The position numbers and the translations under genes were made by a program. The notes under the pieces are model-generated. The model did not search any database and was not told where the DNA came from. It worked only from the letters and a program-made list of their open reading frames with translations. Shown here in pieces: positions 21,251 through 30,785 of a DNA stretch of 64,000 bases. Numbering within the stretch: the first letter of the stretch is position 1; every line of letters begins with the position of its first letter. Origin of the DNA: Mortierella alpina (taxonomy: Eukaryota > Mortierellomycota > Mortierellomycetes > Mortierellales > Mortierellaceae); assembly GCA_029449245.1 (NCBI GenBank), contig JANATF010000026.1, forward strand, positions 53,501-117,500, written 5' to 3'.

Positions 21251-21331
<81 letters not shown>
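21251..21331. repeat. (AG)n microsatellite upstream of the perilipin gene
   Basis: About 40 uninterrupted AG dinucleotides, 80 bp before the perilipin ATG, probably in the 5' UTR or core promoter. A run this pure is likely to vary in length between strains. Confidence 0.98.
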
Positions 21332-21333
<2 letters not shown>

Positions 21334-22544
21334 ACACGTGGATGTATGGTGATGGAACCCAAGCTACCAGGGGATTTGGCCCAGCCGTCGTCATGCGCAA
21401 AGGGCGTCGAAGCTGCTTCTCCATCTACAACTCATGCTTGGCATTGCTTACTGACAAATGGCATTTTTCGTCTTGCCTATACCCTCGGTCTAGAAAAATA
21501 TGACATACACAAAAAACCATCAAGAGGAATGATGAAGAAAAATCACTTATACTCCACGGCAGAACGCCACGAATTGGAGAAGCGTCCACGTCCAATGCCA
21601 TCTCCATCACCTCCTCTTTCTACCACCTTGGGCGCACAAACAGGGTTCTTCGCAGAGATGCAATCAGTGCATGAAGGGTACAAATTGAGACTAAACGCAG
21701 CGCGAAGAGAGTAAGAAGAAAGGATCCTGGTTAATTACTTACCCATCCAGACACGTTGAGTTGCGGGTGTTACTGTAGTCAATGGTGCGAAGAGATGAAG
21801 ATTGATTCGCGCGTCTATGCGGTTCGTATGATATGCAAGAGAGGGAAAGACAGGAGAATGAAAAACTGTGACGGCATACTAGAGCAGATTGGTACTGTAG
21901 CGTCACTTCACTCCAGTCCCTTTGTGCTTACCATGGATATAGGTGTGTCCTTTGTCTTTGATGTCCAAAAATAGAAATCCTGTTTGTGTGGCAGGAAATA
22001 AATATCATAGCGTCACAGCTTGCGTGTGCCATCGCCCTTCTTAACACACCTTCCTCTCTCGGGCATCAGCTTCCCTTTTTCTCGAGAACATCTTATTTAC
22101 CGACTCAAGACACTGGAGAGGGGAGATCGGACCTGGAACTCCTTGTCATCACTTCCCTCCATAGTCCTTCGCATATTCCGGCTGCAGAATGTTTTTATCA
22201 GCAAACCTCCACGCGTTACATTTCAACTCTTTCCGTGTCCCCTCAATCATTTGAAACATGTTTAGAGGCAGCACTGGTAAATGGACCTGGGAAGGCAACA
22301 TCCTCGTCTTCCTGATCTGGATCATGGCCTCATGCTAGCTGTTCATTTTATTCTCGCGTCAGCCCTGGTCTGTAGAGAAGGAGAAACGACCAAAACTACC
22401 ATGACTGCCGCCACAACAGCCACTGAGGATCTAGAGCGACCACAACTGCCACTACAACCTCCACTATAACAACCTGCAACGGATTGCAGTGACCTTGCGT
22501 CACTTTGGCTGCGCCCAGTACTAGAACTTTCTAGATCTAGTCCT
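21332..22544. other. Gene-poor region, nothing recognised
   Basis: Several short open frames on both strands, none with family features. No tandem structure found. Confidence 0.4.
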
Positions 22545-22778
22545 AGTGCAACAGTATTGCACTACTGCATAGTAGTATCCAATGGCAGGCAGCACTCGGG
22601 GAAAATACTACACTATCGATCAAGATGCCTTTCTGTACTATCGGTTGAGCACATAGTAACTTGAATACAGCTTTGATCATACCCTTAACCCTCCTACCTT
22701 GTCATTTCACTCATCCCAGCTCTTTTGTCCTTGTGAGAGTTCATTTTGCCATTGCCCTGACTAGATTCTCGACAGGTT
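22545..22778. mobile_element. Composite of LTR family A and LTR family B fragments
   Basis: From 22550 about 100 bp ('tgcaacagtattgcactac' onward, through 'gatcaagatgcctttctgta') match one half of LTR family A as seen at 23658. At about 22648 the sequence switches to the 3' half of LTR family B ('tagtaacttgaatac' to 'ctagattctcgaca', compare 58452-58581). The A part is bounded by CCTAG and CATAG, close to the CCTAG in the family B sequence. A may therefore have inserted into a family B LTR and then lost its other half, or the two recombined. Confidence 0.7.
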
Positions 22779-23439
22779 CAACAGTCACATACTGTCAGCT
22801 TCTAAGCTAAACTGTGTGGCAAAGCAGCGAAGTACTGTACTGTACTTGCTCTTTCTTCAGCACCTCTTGTCTACCGGCACACCTCCGTACAACCCTTCTA
22901 TTTTCATGCCACTCCATTTCCATTATATCTTCCTTCTAGCACCCCTTCACTTTGATCCAACACCTCCTGTCTTTTGGCTTCCTTTTCCTCCTTTCCCGGT
23001 TGTTGTCCAACATACCCCCTCCTTTTCCTATCCCTGAACTTTCTCCAGCACCTCTTCTATTTTGACCACTCTGTTCACTCTTCTCCCTCTCCTCCCTACT
23101 CCCCGCCCCGTCTTTTCCATATTTTTACACTGCCTCCTTGATCCTTTCGGTCCGCCTCTTGTAATAGCTAAAGCAAGTGGGGGTTCTGGGGCTGGGGTCA
23201 GGGGAGCTTGGGTGAGAATCGTCTGGTCTTATTACAGAGGGGGCAACCATCTATTTATCTATCTTTGTGTGGGACCAAGCATGGTCGCGTTCCAGTCTCT
23301 TACGGCTTGGCATTACCCTTGTTCTTGTCCCTTACGATGCACCCTCAACTCCTGTTACACCTCTCCACTGAATTGATCTTTCTCAAAGTCACCGTATTCC
23401 TCTCCGCCTGTCCGCATCCCCTTGCATAGTATTTATTTT
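22779..23439. other. C/T-rich gene-poor region
   Basis: Strongly pyrimidine-rich on the + strand with short open frames only. No gene, RNA or element recognised. Confidence 0.45.
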
Positions 23440-23546
23440 CCCTATGAGTGGATGAACAATACAGAGCGTACTAAATTCTGCTTCAGTATGATAGGAAGAG
23501 CCGACATGGAAGGATCAAAAAGTAACGTCGCTTGAAGGCTTGGCTC
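23440..23546 (-). pseudogene. Large-subunit rRNA fragment (relic)
   Basis: 'ctgcttcagtatgataggaa' followed by 'gagccgacat' and 'gatcaaaaag' corresponds, on the minus strand, to the conserved 3' portion of fungal 25S/28S rRNA ('...GATCCTTCGATGTCGGCTC...'), with several substitutions. The preceding ~40 bp match the next rRNA segment poorly. Same piece as at 37563 and inside 46848-47170. Confidence 0.8.
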
Positions 23547-23657
23547 CACGAGCAGATTCGTGGGAGTGGTCCGTGATCGTTTCTATTTTTTGGCCATGGA
23601 CCATTTAGTGGAAGGGAAAAATGTGTTCGCACAGCGCATGAATAAAGATAGGAGGCA

Positions 23658-23900
23658 TGCAACAGTATAGCACTACTGTATAGTAGTATCCACATGGCAG
23701 TAGCAGGTAGCACTCACCGATAATACTGCGCTGTCGATCAAGATGCCTTTCTGTACTACTAATCGAGCGCAGACACTAGATCAGGCACTACTTCTACATT
23801 TGTATATATAGTCCTTACCCTCACCCCAATAATCAGGCAGACTTTACCTTCCTTATTAAATATCATATAACCCCACACACCCTGACCTCCTCTTGTTGCA
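23658..23900. mobile_element. Solo LTR, family A, copy 3 (opposite orientation), TSD AGGCA
   Basis: 243 bp with TGCAACA...TGTTGCA ends, inverted relative to the copies at 9012 and 54933. Perfect AGGCA duplications lie at 23653-23657 and 23901-23905. It has more substitutions than those two copies, so it is older. No gene is evident across the insertion point. It lies just left of the duplicated F-box block. Confidence 0.92.
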
Positions 23901-23954
23901 AGGCAGGGAAGCAAATTAGTACGCAGTTTTAAGAAGAAATATGAACTCGCCCCT

Positions 23955-25930
23955 CGTCATCCACTTCATGGTCATTGACGTGTACAGCATGGATTATAAA
24001 ACCGAAGATTCAAGTAACGAGACAAGAGAAAGAAGTGTTTATTTACCAGGATCGGGACAAAAACACAAGAGCCGGTCCTTGAAGCTCTCGTATAGCTATT
24101 TCAATTAGATGACCTTACTGTAAATACAGTATACTGTAATCAGCGTCAAACGTCCCTGCATGAGCGGTTCAAACCTACGTGCTGATCGTTCCAGTGGTTA
24201 GTTGTTCTGCCCAGCATGATAAGAACAGCCAGCCTCGACGAATCAAAAGAAACGTGCCTAGGGGTGTCCGGTCTGTCAGGTCTTTCACTTCCCAGACTGC
24301 TGTACTTTTCCCCCAACTCCCATTCTTTTCCTTCATTCTTTTTCCGAGCTTCGCTTCCGTCTCCTTGCCTCCATTTCTTTTTCACCCTTGCTGCTTTCTA
24401 CATTTCATCCCATTTCTTTTTCACCCTTGCTGCTTTCTACATTTCATCCGTCACCGACATCGTCTTTCATTTTTTACCATCCACCACTTTTTCCACCCTT
24501 TTCCCATCTGCTCTTAAGACTCCTCCTCTTTGCACACCTCACTCCTATTTACTCAGCACGTACCTTCCTCGCGAACCTAGTCTAGACCCGTGTCTCGTAT
24601 ACTCCATTGACCGCCACGGCATTGGGACATGTTGCGTGAAGTGTTTCGGCCATGTGTTTCGAAAGACCTTGGGAAACAGCGATTTCTTGAAGTGCCACAT
24701 GCTTGAAGTCATCCTGAACGTGGGTAGCGTCCTCTTCAGCGAGCTCATTAGGCTGGCATTCATCTTGAAAGCGAAGGCTCTTCAATTTCGAACACTGTTG
24801 AAGAATTTTTTTCCATGATCGCAGGTCGATCACAACACAGTGAAGCTCCAAGCGCTCCAAGTTGTTTGTGTTCTCCAACGATAACGCCACTGCTTCTAGA
24901 GAGATCCTACGATCGTCATCACCGGGGCACCAAAGAATATGGCGTTGCCGTTGTCCTTGATGTAAAGCTAGAAACCCGTGCCTCTCCACTGGCTGGTTTC
25001 GAATTTCAAGGCTGAGATCTTTGAGATTCGGGTTTTGTTGAACCAAGTCCAATACGGCCTCCAGTTGATCTTCCCTGAAAATAATATGGAGAAACACAAG
25101 GTTGTTGAGCCTGGCGCCAGTGAAAAAGACCACATCCAACATCGGTGCCCAACTTGAAATTGATTCGAAGTATCGAACATAGTGTGCTCGTTCCGTGATG
25201 AGTTGTGGATGTGCTCGAGTGAAGGGTCCCTTAATACGAGAATGAATCCTCATCCAAAAATACCGCCGACACTCGCGCGACCATTCCCGACAAACAAGAG
25301 CGCAGTTGCGGAGAGCGTTGGAGTCATCCTTATTCCAGTTTGCAAAATGCTGAAAGATCATCATTCTAAGTTCTGGGATGCAGAGCGGGCTCCTTGTAAA
25401 CCATGGAGGATTCGTGTCACGAGCTAAAGTAAGTTGCGTGAAAAGGTAGTGCACATGCTCAAAGGTTACATATAGCCTGAAATAACTTGCGCGGATGATG
25501 CAAGCGAACCGCTATAAGTGCAATTTTAAAAACTTGAACAACAAAATCACCCGGCACATTGAAGCAGTGTAAAACAGGAAAGCTGGCAGAAACTTCTCTG
25601 AGAAATGACAAAGACGTGCGCTGGAGGAGTGAGTAAAGTCAGGCACAGAGCATTACAAAAGCGAATGAATTCACAAAATGGCTTTGTTGAGAGGCTCATG
25701 GCCAACGATTCGATGGAACAGAGCACAGCTGCAGTACCAGACAGTGGTCGCGGTACGACGTAGTGAAGGGTCTCCCCTGGAGCGTTGAACTTGAGTGGAA
25801 CCTGGTCATTTTCGTCTGAGAATGATAAGGAAAGTTGCATCGAGAACGCCTTCGAGGTGGTATGACGGTCGGCGGGACAAAGCTGAGTAACGTGGTCGTC
25901 ATTCATGCTGTGAAGAGTGCTGGTTAGAAG
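23955..25930. repeat. Segmental duplication, copy 2 (partner 1-1985)
   Basis: Base-for-base match to the first ~1.98 kb of the window at an offset of 23,954, with only a handful of substitutions and small indels near the right end. Ends near 25930, where the two copies diverge abruptly. Confidence 0.95.
24582..25454 (-). CDS. F-box-like / leucine-rich protein, copy 2
   Basis: 290-codon frame whose product is identical to that of 628-1500, with the F-box-like motif at residues about 22-72 and leucine-rich segments after it. Identical protein and near-identical flanks mean either very recent duplication or ongoing gene conversion. It is followed by the second copy of the 113-aa orphan gene, as in the first locus but without the intervening ATPase pseudogene. 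Confidence 0.75.
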   Translation of the reverse strand: MHYLFTQLTLARDTNPPWFTRSPLCIPELRMMIFQHFANWNKDDSNALRNCALVCREWSRECRRYFWMRIHSRIKGPFTRAHPQLITERAHYVRYFESISSWAPMLDVVFFTGARLNNLVFLHIIFREDQLEAVLDLVQQNPNLKDLSLEIRNQPVERHGFLALHQGQRQRHILWCPGDDDRRISLEAVALSLENTNNLERLELHCVVIDLRSWKKILQQCSKLKSLRFQDECQPNELAEEDATHVQDDFKHVALQEIAVSQGLSKHMAETLHATCPNAVAVNGVYETRV

Positions 25931-26324
25931 TGGAAGAGCTGATGGCAAGGGGGTGCGCTACAGAAGTTACCCGTTTCAATATTGTTCCGGTTACGTCACA
26001 GTTGCTTAATTCCTCATAAAGACTGCTCGGTTCAACATACAAATTGAGAACCATGCGGAGCAAAGAGTGCTGCGGCTGTTGTGTGTTGCCTGCGCTGGAG
26101 TTGATGGTGCTGTTGATGCCGATCCTCAACACTCTCCATACCCGGGTGTTGCACTGAGCAAAAATAGCATTGGTCAAGAGGGGCTGGGATTTGTACGTTC
26201 CATTTTTTTAAGTATTGAGGCAAAAATATATACAGAGCAACAAACATGAGCTCACGCTGTCTTCGCAGAGACAGCCACGGACATGACTTTGGCACAGATA
26301 GCGATTGGGATTGCCGTTCTCAAT

Positions 26325-26666
26325 CTATGTCTGGACAAGAAGAAAATCGCGAAGTTCTTTAACAGCTGGTAGCTTAGTTGCCCCAATCCGACCATTCTGC
26401 GAAAGATAGTCGCAAATGATATCGAGGGCTTTGTTGGCCATAGCAGCAGACACCTTTTTGACCTCGGGTTGGTCATTCAAACTTAATAGGCTCTCTTTGG
26501 GATTGACGACCATGTTGGTAAAGTTGTCTACTGCTCGTGAAACGCTTTCTTCGTCCAATGGGAAGGTCGCTGGAATGCCATCTGCTTCACTGATGGCGTG
26601 GGATGATGTCACTGTTGCTAACTCGGTGCTTGGATTAATGGTTGAATCTCCATCTTGAGTGCTCAT
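26325..26666 (-). CDS. Small orphan protein (113 aa), paralogue of the gene at 5549
   Basis: Starts MSTQDGDS and ends '...LRDFLLVQT'; same 113-codon length as the 5549 paralogue, with many substitutions but no gaps. The frame is open upstream to 26795, but the shared ATG at 26666 is the better start. Function unknown. Its divergence from the paralogue is clearly greater than that between the two F-box copies next to them. Confidence 0.6.
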   Translation of the reverse strand: MSTQDGDSTINPSTELATVTSSHAISEADGIPATFPLDEESVSRAVDNFTNMVVNPKESLLSLNDQPEVKKVSAAMANKALDIICDYLSQNGRIGATKLPAVKELRDFLLVQT

Positions 26667-27035
26667 GGCGCAAGAGTGTGTAGATGAAGGGCAGGGTCCA
26701 GACCGAGCGTGGCATAAAGAATCGCCGTGAAAAGCAACAGCCAAATTCCAACCTGACGTCACCGTATTCAATTTTGAGAACTGGTTTGCCATCAATGCTC
26801 ACTTTAATGAAAAAGCACCTCTCAGCATACTATCTGTGATATTCTCTAGGGGTAAACTTACAATACTAACTGGGGAACTGAAGTCAACGAGAACAAGAGA
26901 GGGTTTTATTGTGGACAGGGATCTGGAGGACTTATATAGCTCCTCCAGACACCGGTCACGGGAACTCTTAATAATCGTAGAAGTAAAAAGGGAGGTGCGA
27001 CTCAGGTACATACGTGCCTGAGCCCCACACCAGCA

Positions 27036-28440
27036 TAAAACACCACACTCTCAAGTCCTTGGTTTTTTAGAACGGTCTTCATGATTGTCATCGTCGCTGT
27101 CAACGTCGTCGGCTGCTCGTTTTCCGGCATTCTTGAGCCTGTCAATGAACATGACATGCTCTTTAAGGAAGATCTGGCCAAAGTTGACGTCGCTGACACG
27201 TATCACCACGTATCACCACTTCACGAGCGTCCTTCTCGGGAACCTCAACGGCTGACGGCAATCTGGCACTACATACCGTGGGGCACGCAACAACCATGCT
27301 GATGTAGATGTTGTCAGGGCAGAAGTTCTGGAAATCCTTGACATGGTCCTGGATGCAAGACGCTGATACCGTTCGTAGTGCCTTCTCCCATAGCTTTTTT
27401 GTAGAGTGTGGCTGAACTCTGATGTAATTTCAATTTGCACAAAGACCGGAACCGGCTTCCGACCGTCGATTCGGATGAAGAACACCAGGTCTGGACCTGA
27501 TGGTTTGCTTTATGAGAAGAAGAATGGCGCTACAGGCGTGTTGTCGCGAATTGATTGGTGGTTGACATGTGCATCCATAAACTCCTCCATCGACATCATC
27601 TTATGAGTTGTACCTTTCAGGAGCGCAGGTTCTCTCCAGCCAACAAGTTCCACCTTGCCGACGAGAGCTGGACACATCTCCGAGATCGGGGGCTAATGTA
27701 TAGCCAGTCAGAGAGACGCCGCGACTTGAACGTCTCGCTGAAAACGGACATCATGTACTGCTCGAAAATATTCCCCTGAGCGGCAGCCTCCGTCCGATCC
27801 ATCAACTCCTTGAGAGCCACCTGAAATTCTGGGTCCGTTGCATTGAAAAAAATATGCTAACGATACATGGTCTGTACCGACCCGCAAACATATCGAATAG
27901 CATCTTCACTGCCTCCGAGAGATATTCGTTCAAAGCTTGCTTTGACTGAGCGTCCTGCAAACAATTCCGCACTCTGGAAATGACGTTCGAGGACGCTCCC
28001 TATTTTTGTCGTGTTAGTAGAACATTGTCGAAAGAAACAAGACATTTAGTGCCGGAAAATATTTGGTTGTAAAGCACGACCTTTCCTTCCAAGCATGTAT
28101 CGAGTTAATCCACGTACAATCAAAGGTAGTAGAGCTGTCCTTCAGACCAGAACCTGAGCTCTGAACCCAGAAAAGGTATGATAAATCGCACATGTGACAG
28201 GCGTGAGCTGATGCTCACCGATATCCCGGAAAGCGTGCAGGACTAGGGACAAAAGGGGACGAGGACATTCTTCCGAAGTAGACATCGATTAGAAAGAGCC
28301 ATGGTTTTGTCGCCAAGGAACTGCGCCTCATCGTTGACGACGAGGAGTCTGGTGTCATCTTTGATTTTGGGTAAACATCCGCGCTCGAGAAGGCGGTCCT
28401 TTGCATCCTCGTACCCAGTGCGGGCCAGCAGCGAGAGAGA
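27036..28440 (-). pseudogene. Decayed Crinkler NTPase gene (5' truncated)
   Basis: Collinear with the C-terminal two thirds of the intact CRN at 30786-34307, but with stops and shifts. Recognisable pieces: a Walker B-like 'RLLVVNDEAQFLG' (about 28310-28350), the 'MSMEEFMDAHVNH' segment near 27555-27600, 'FFIRIDGRKPVPVFVQ' near 27430-27490, and the acidic/basic tail ending 'RSKKPR' at 27055. An in-frame stop follows the segment equivalent to 'PALVGKVE' near 27690. The head, linker and Walker A are missing; homology stops near 28440, close to the next gene. A 'cgtatcaccac' direct duplication sits near 27200-27220. Confidence 0.8.
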
Positions 28441-28480
28441 GAGAGTTCCCCATGTTGCGGTTGCTATTGTAGAAAAAAAA

Positions 28481-28954
28481 CTAGTCGCTCTCTAGCTTGA
28501 AGGCGATGGCGTCGTCGATCCCTGCGAAGACACCCAGATTAGGCCAGCTATGACCGCCTATCTGTTTGATAAACTGGCCCTTCCCGGTTCCTGACGCAGC
28601 CGATACTTTGTAGCCGCCTTCAGCGCTTTGCAACTTGAAGAGCGTTACGTGGGATTTGTAGGCCAAGTAAAGGAAGTGCTTTTCGGGGCCCGATAGGTAG
28701 GAGACATAATTTCTACCCATCATAGTCCTCACTCCTTGAATTTTAAAAATTACTTCATCGCTCTCCTCTATAACGCGACCCGCCGTTTCACTTTCATTCT
28801 TGTATACCCTGAATGTAGCGTGAGGAAGATCAAGGCTTAGTCCTAACTGATCCCAGTGAGTGCTCTCGAGATAAACGATACTCTGATGACTTGATCTGCA
28901 AATGTAGCTCGCCCCAGAAATAACGTCATTGCCGGTTACGTCGATGACCCGCAT
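28481..28954 (-). CDS. Unidentified 157-aa protein
   Basis: Single open frame from the ATG at 28954. It is beta-rich by composition, with repeated aromatic/hydrophobic alternation ('SIVYLESTHW', 'NYVSYLSGPEKHFLYLAY', 'SHVTLFKLQS') reminiscent of small beta-barrel or beta-trefoil proteins, but no family is recognised. No signal peptide. It abuts the truncated 5' side of the CRN pseudogene, so the junction may mark a rearrangement. The frame runs tail-in towards 28481, only 40 bp from the pseudogene. Confidence 0.5.
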   Translation of the reverse strand: MRVIDVTGNDVISGASYICRSSHQSIVYLESTHWDQLGLSLDLPHATFRVYKNESETAGRVIEESDEVIFKIQGVRTMMGRNYVSYLSGPEKHFLYLAYKSHVTLFKLQSAEGGYKVSAASGTGKGQFIKQIGGHSWPNLGVFAGIDDAIAFKLESD

Positions 28955-29851
28955 TCTTATCTTTTACCGGGGGAAAAAAAGATGAGAGGGTTTGAGATGA
29001 CGGGACCAAGTATTCAGTCAGCCAAGCACTTTGAAGTTGTTACTTGTTTGAGACGGACCTTTAAGCGAAGATATTGGAGCAAGGATAGGACGATGACCTG
29101 TGCTCAGTATATCCAGTACGAGGCTCGATTAAACATATGGCAAAACTCCGTGACGGTGTTGACTCCAATAGTTTAGAGTTAAGGGTGGATTAGGCAGGAA
29201 TACCACTCGGAGATGTACGAAAGGAAAAGGAGCTGGGAGATGAGAGGGTACCAAGTTGTATCGACACAGAGAAGAGAGAATATATGAAGCAGCTGGCAAT
29301 TTATGGAGAGGAAAATGGCTGATTTTTTTTTATGAGAGTAAGCATGATCCTGAGAGTAAAGGATCCTATTGGTTGGCTCCGCCCAGAGGTCTATGAAATG
29401 AAACACTGCAGGTGGCGCTATGAAACATCTCCACTCTGGGAAAGGATCTTAGGTAAGCTGACTATTTTGACAAAATACGAGCATGTGATGAAAAATTTCC
29501 ATTTCTGCCACTCTCTGCGTATGGCAATAGGAACAAGTCGTCATTTGCCTCAAAAATACTAGAAAGGCTTGCACCTTGGTGACAAAGGGCACCCACGCGA
29601 TCGGCAGTGCTGGTTCATAACTGCACTTTTAGTTCATCACACCTTCCATTGGTTCTGGTTCTGCAACTGGACAAGCAATCATCACTTCACATCGGCGAGG
29701 AAGTGACCCATCGTCATTCCATATCGCCATTCTGCTTGACGTGCAAACTGTTCATAGAGGGTGGTGAAGCCTGTAACATCTGGAGGTCCTTCACTGGCGC
29801 CAATGCTGCTTCCTTTGTGATGGATACAGCCAGCTGAGTTGGCCGAGGATG
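28955..29851. other. Intergenic, nothing recognised
   Basis: Short open frames only; no repeat or RNA gene seen. Confidence 0.4.
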
Positions 29852-30277
29852 CTAGTTTATTTGCTGCTGCGTCTGCTTTAGTTGGTATTGCTGTTGGTTA
29901 AATCGCTGTTGTTTTTCATTAATTTTCTGTTGCTGGTGGTTAAACTGCAGTTGTTGCTGAACCTTTCTGGTCCACGGGTGAGTTCGCGCCCAAGCTTGAT
30001 TTTGGTTAGGCGGCTCATAAAGAGGCGGTGCCATCGAGTAATCTAGAGGTGTATGAGCCACTGACGGTGAGGGCTTTTGAGAATTGGACGACACGATGTC
30101 AATTCTAGCGGGAGATTGCTGGCAACTGTCAGGAGTCGGAGAGTCGGTTGTGGAATTTTGTGTCAATTGTTGAGCGAGGTTTGCAGTGACTTGTTCGCCT
30201 TCCGCCCTGCTGCCAATGAGTCCAGTAGCTTGGTATGACCGATTCATTGTGATGTTGAAGGCCCTGGATCCTCTCAC
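29852..30277 (-). CDS. Glutamine-rich low-complexity protein (uncertain)
   Basis: 141-codon frame ending in a Gln/Asn-rich segment ('FNHQQQKINEKQQRFNQQQ') after a Ser/Pro-rich stretch. Such tails occur in fungal transcription co-regulators, but no domain is present. It could be the last exon of a longer gene; the upstream sequence is open in another frame only. Confidence 0.35.
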   Translation of the reverse strand: MRGSRAFNITMNRSYQATGLIGSRAEGEQVTANLAQQLTQNSTTDSPTPDSCQQSPARIDIVSSNSQKPSPSVAHTPLDYSMAPPLYEPPNQNQAWARTHPWTRKVQQQLQFNHQQQKINEKQQRFNQQQYQLKQTQQQIN

Positions 30278-30785
30278 AAGTGAATTTGGGGAATCGATCC
30301 TGTGCCGATGGTTGATTGCGCGGGAAATAATCTAGGCACCATCTTGCTTCCAAGTTATTGGCTGAGACGTATGCACTCCACGTTCATATGCTCGGGCTCA
30401 GAAAGAGAAGTCACAAAATCGCGATTGTCGTACGTCCTCCTTGTTCCTACAGTTTAGTCATATAGAGAAGTGATTGAGTGTGGGGATCTACAGAAGTACT
30501 GCCGGCCATCAGTCTTTTGCTACCGCTCTCACGCCAACACTTTGCCACCACTCCTTTCTCCTTCGCTTCTTCTCTCCTTCTCGTCCTCCTGCTCTTTTCA
30601 CCAATCCATCATCAATACTTGAAGTAAGAAAGGTGTGTGAACGCGAGGAATGGCGGCAAAAGGGAGGTAACGGAAAAGAAGACCTTTATGAGCAACACCC
30701 TGCTTGAGCACAAGACAAAATATGTCCGTAACACGTCATTAAGATCCAAGGTAGCATTTTATTGTGGTAGAGCTGCAATGAGTGA
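30278..30785. other. Intergenic, nothing recognised
   Basis: No gene or repeat supported between the Gln-rich frame and the 3' end of the CRN NTPase gene. Confidence 0.4.
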
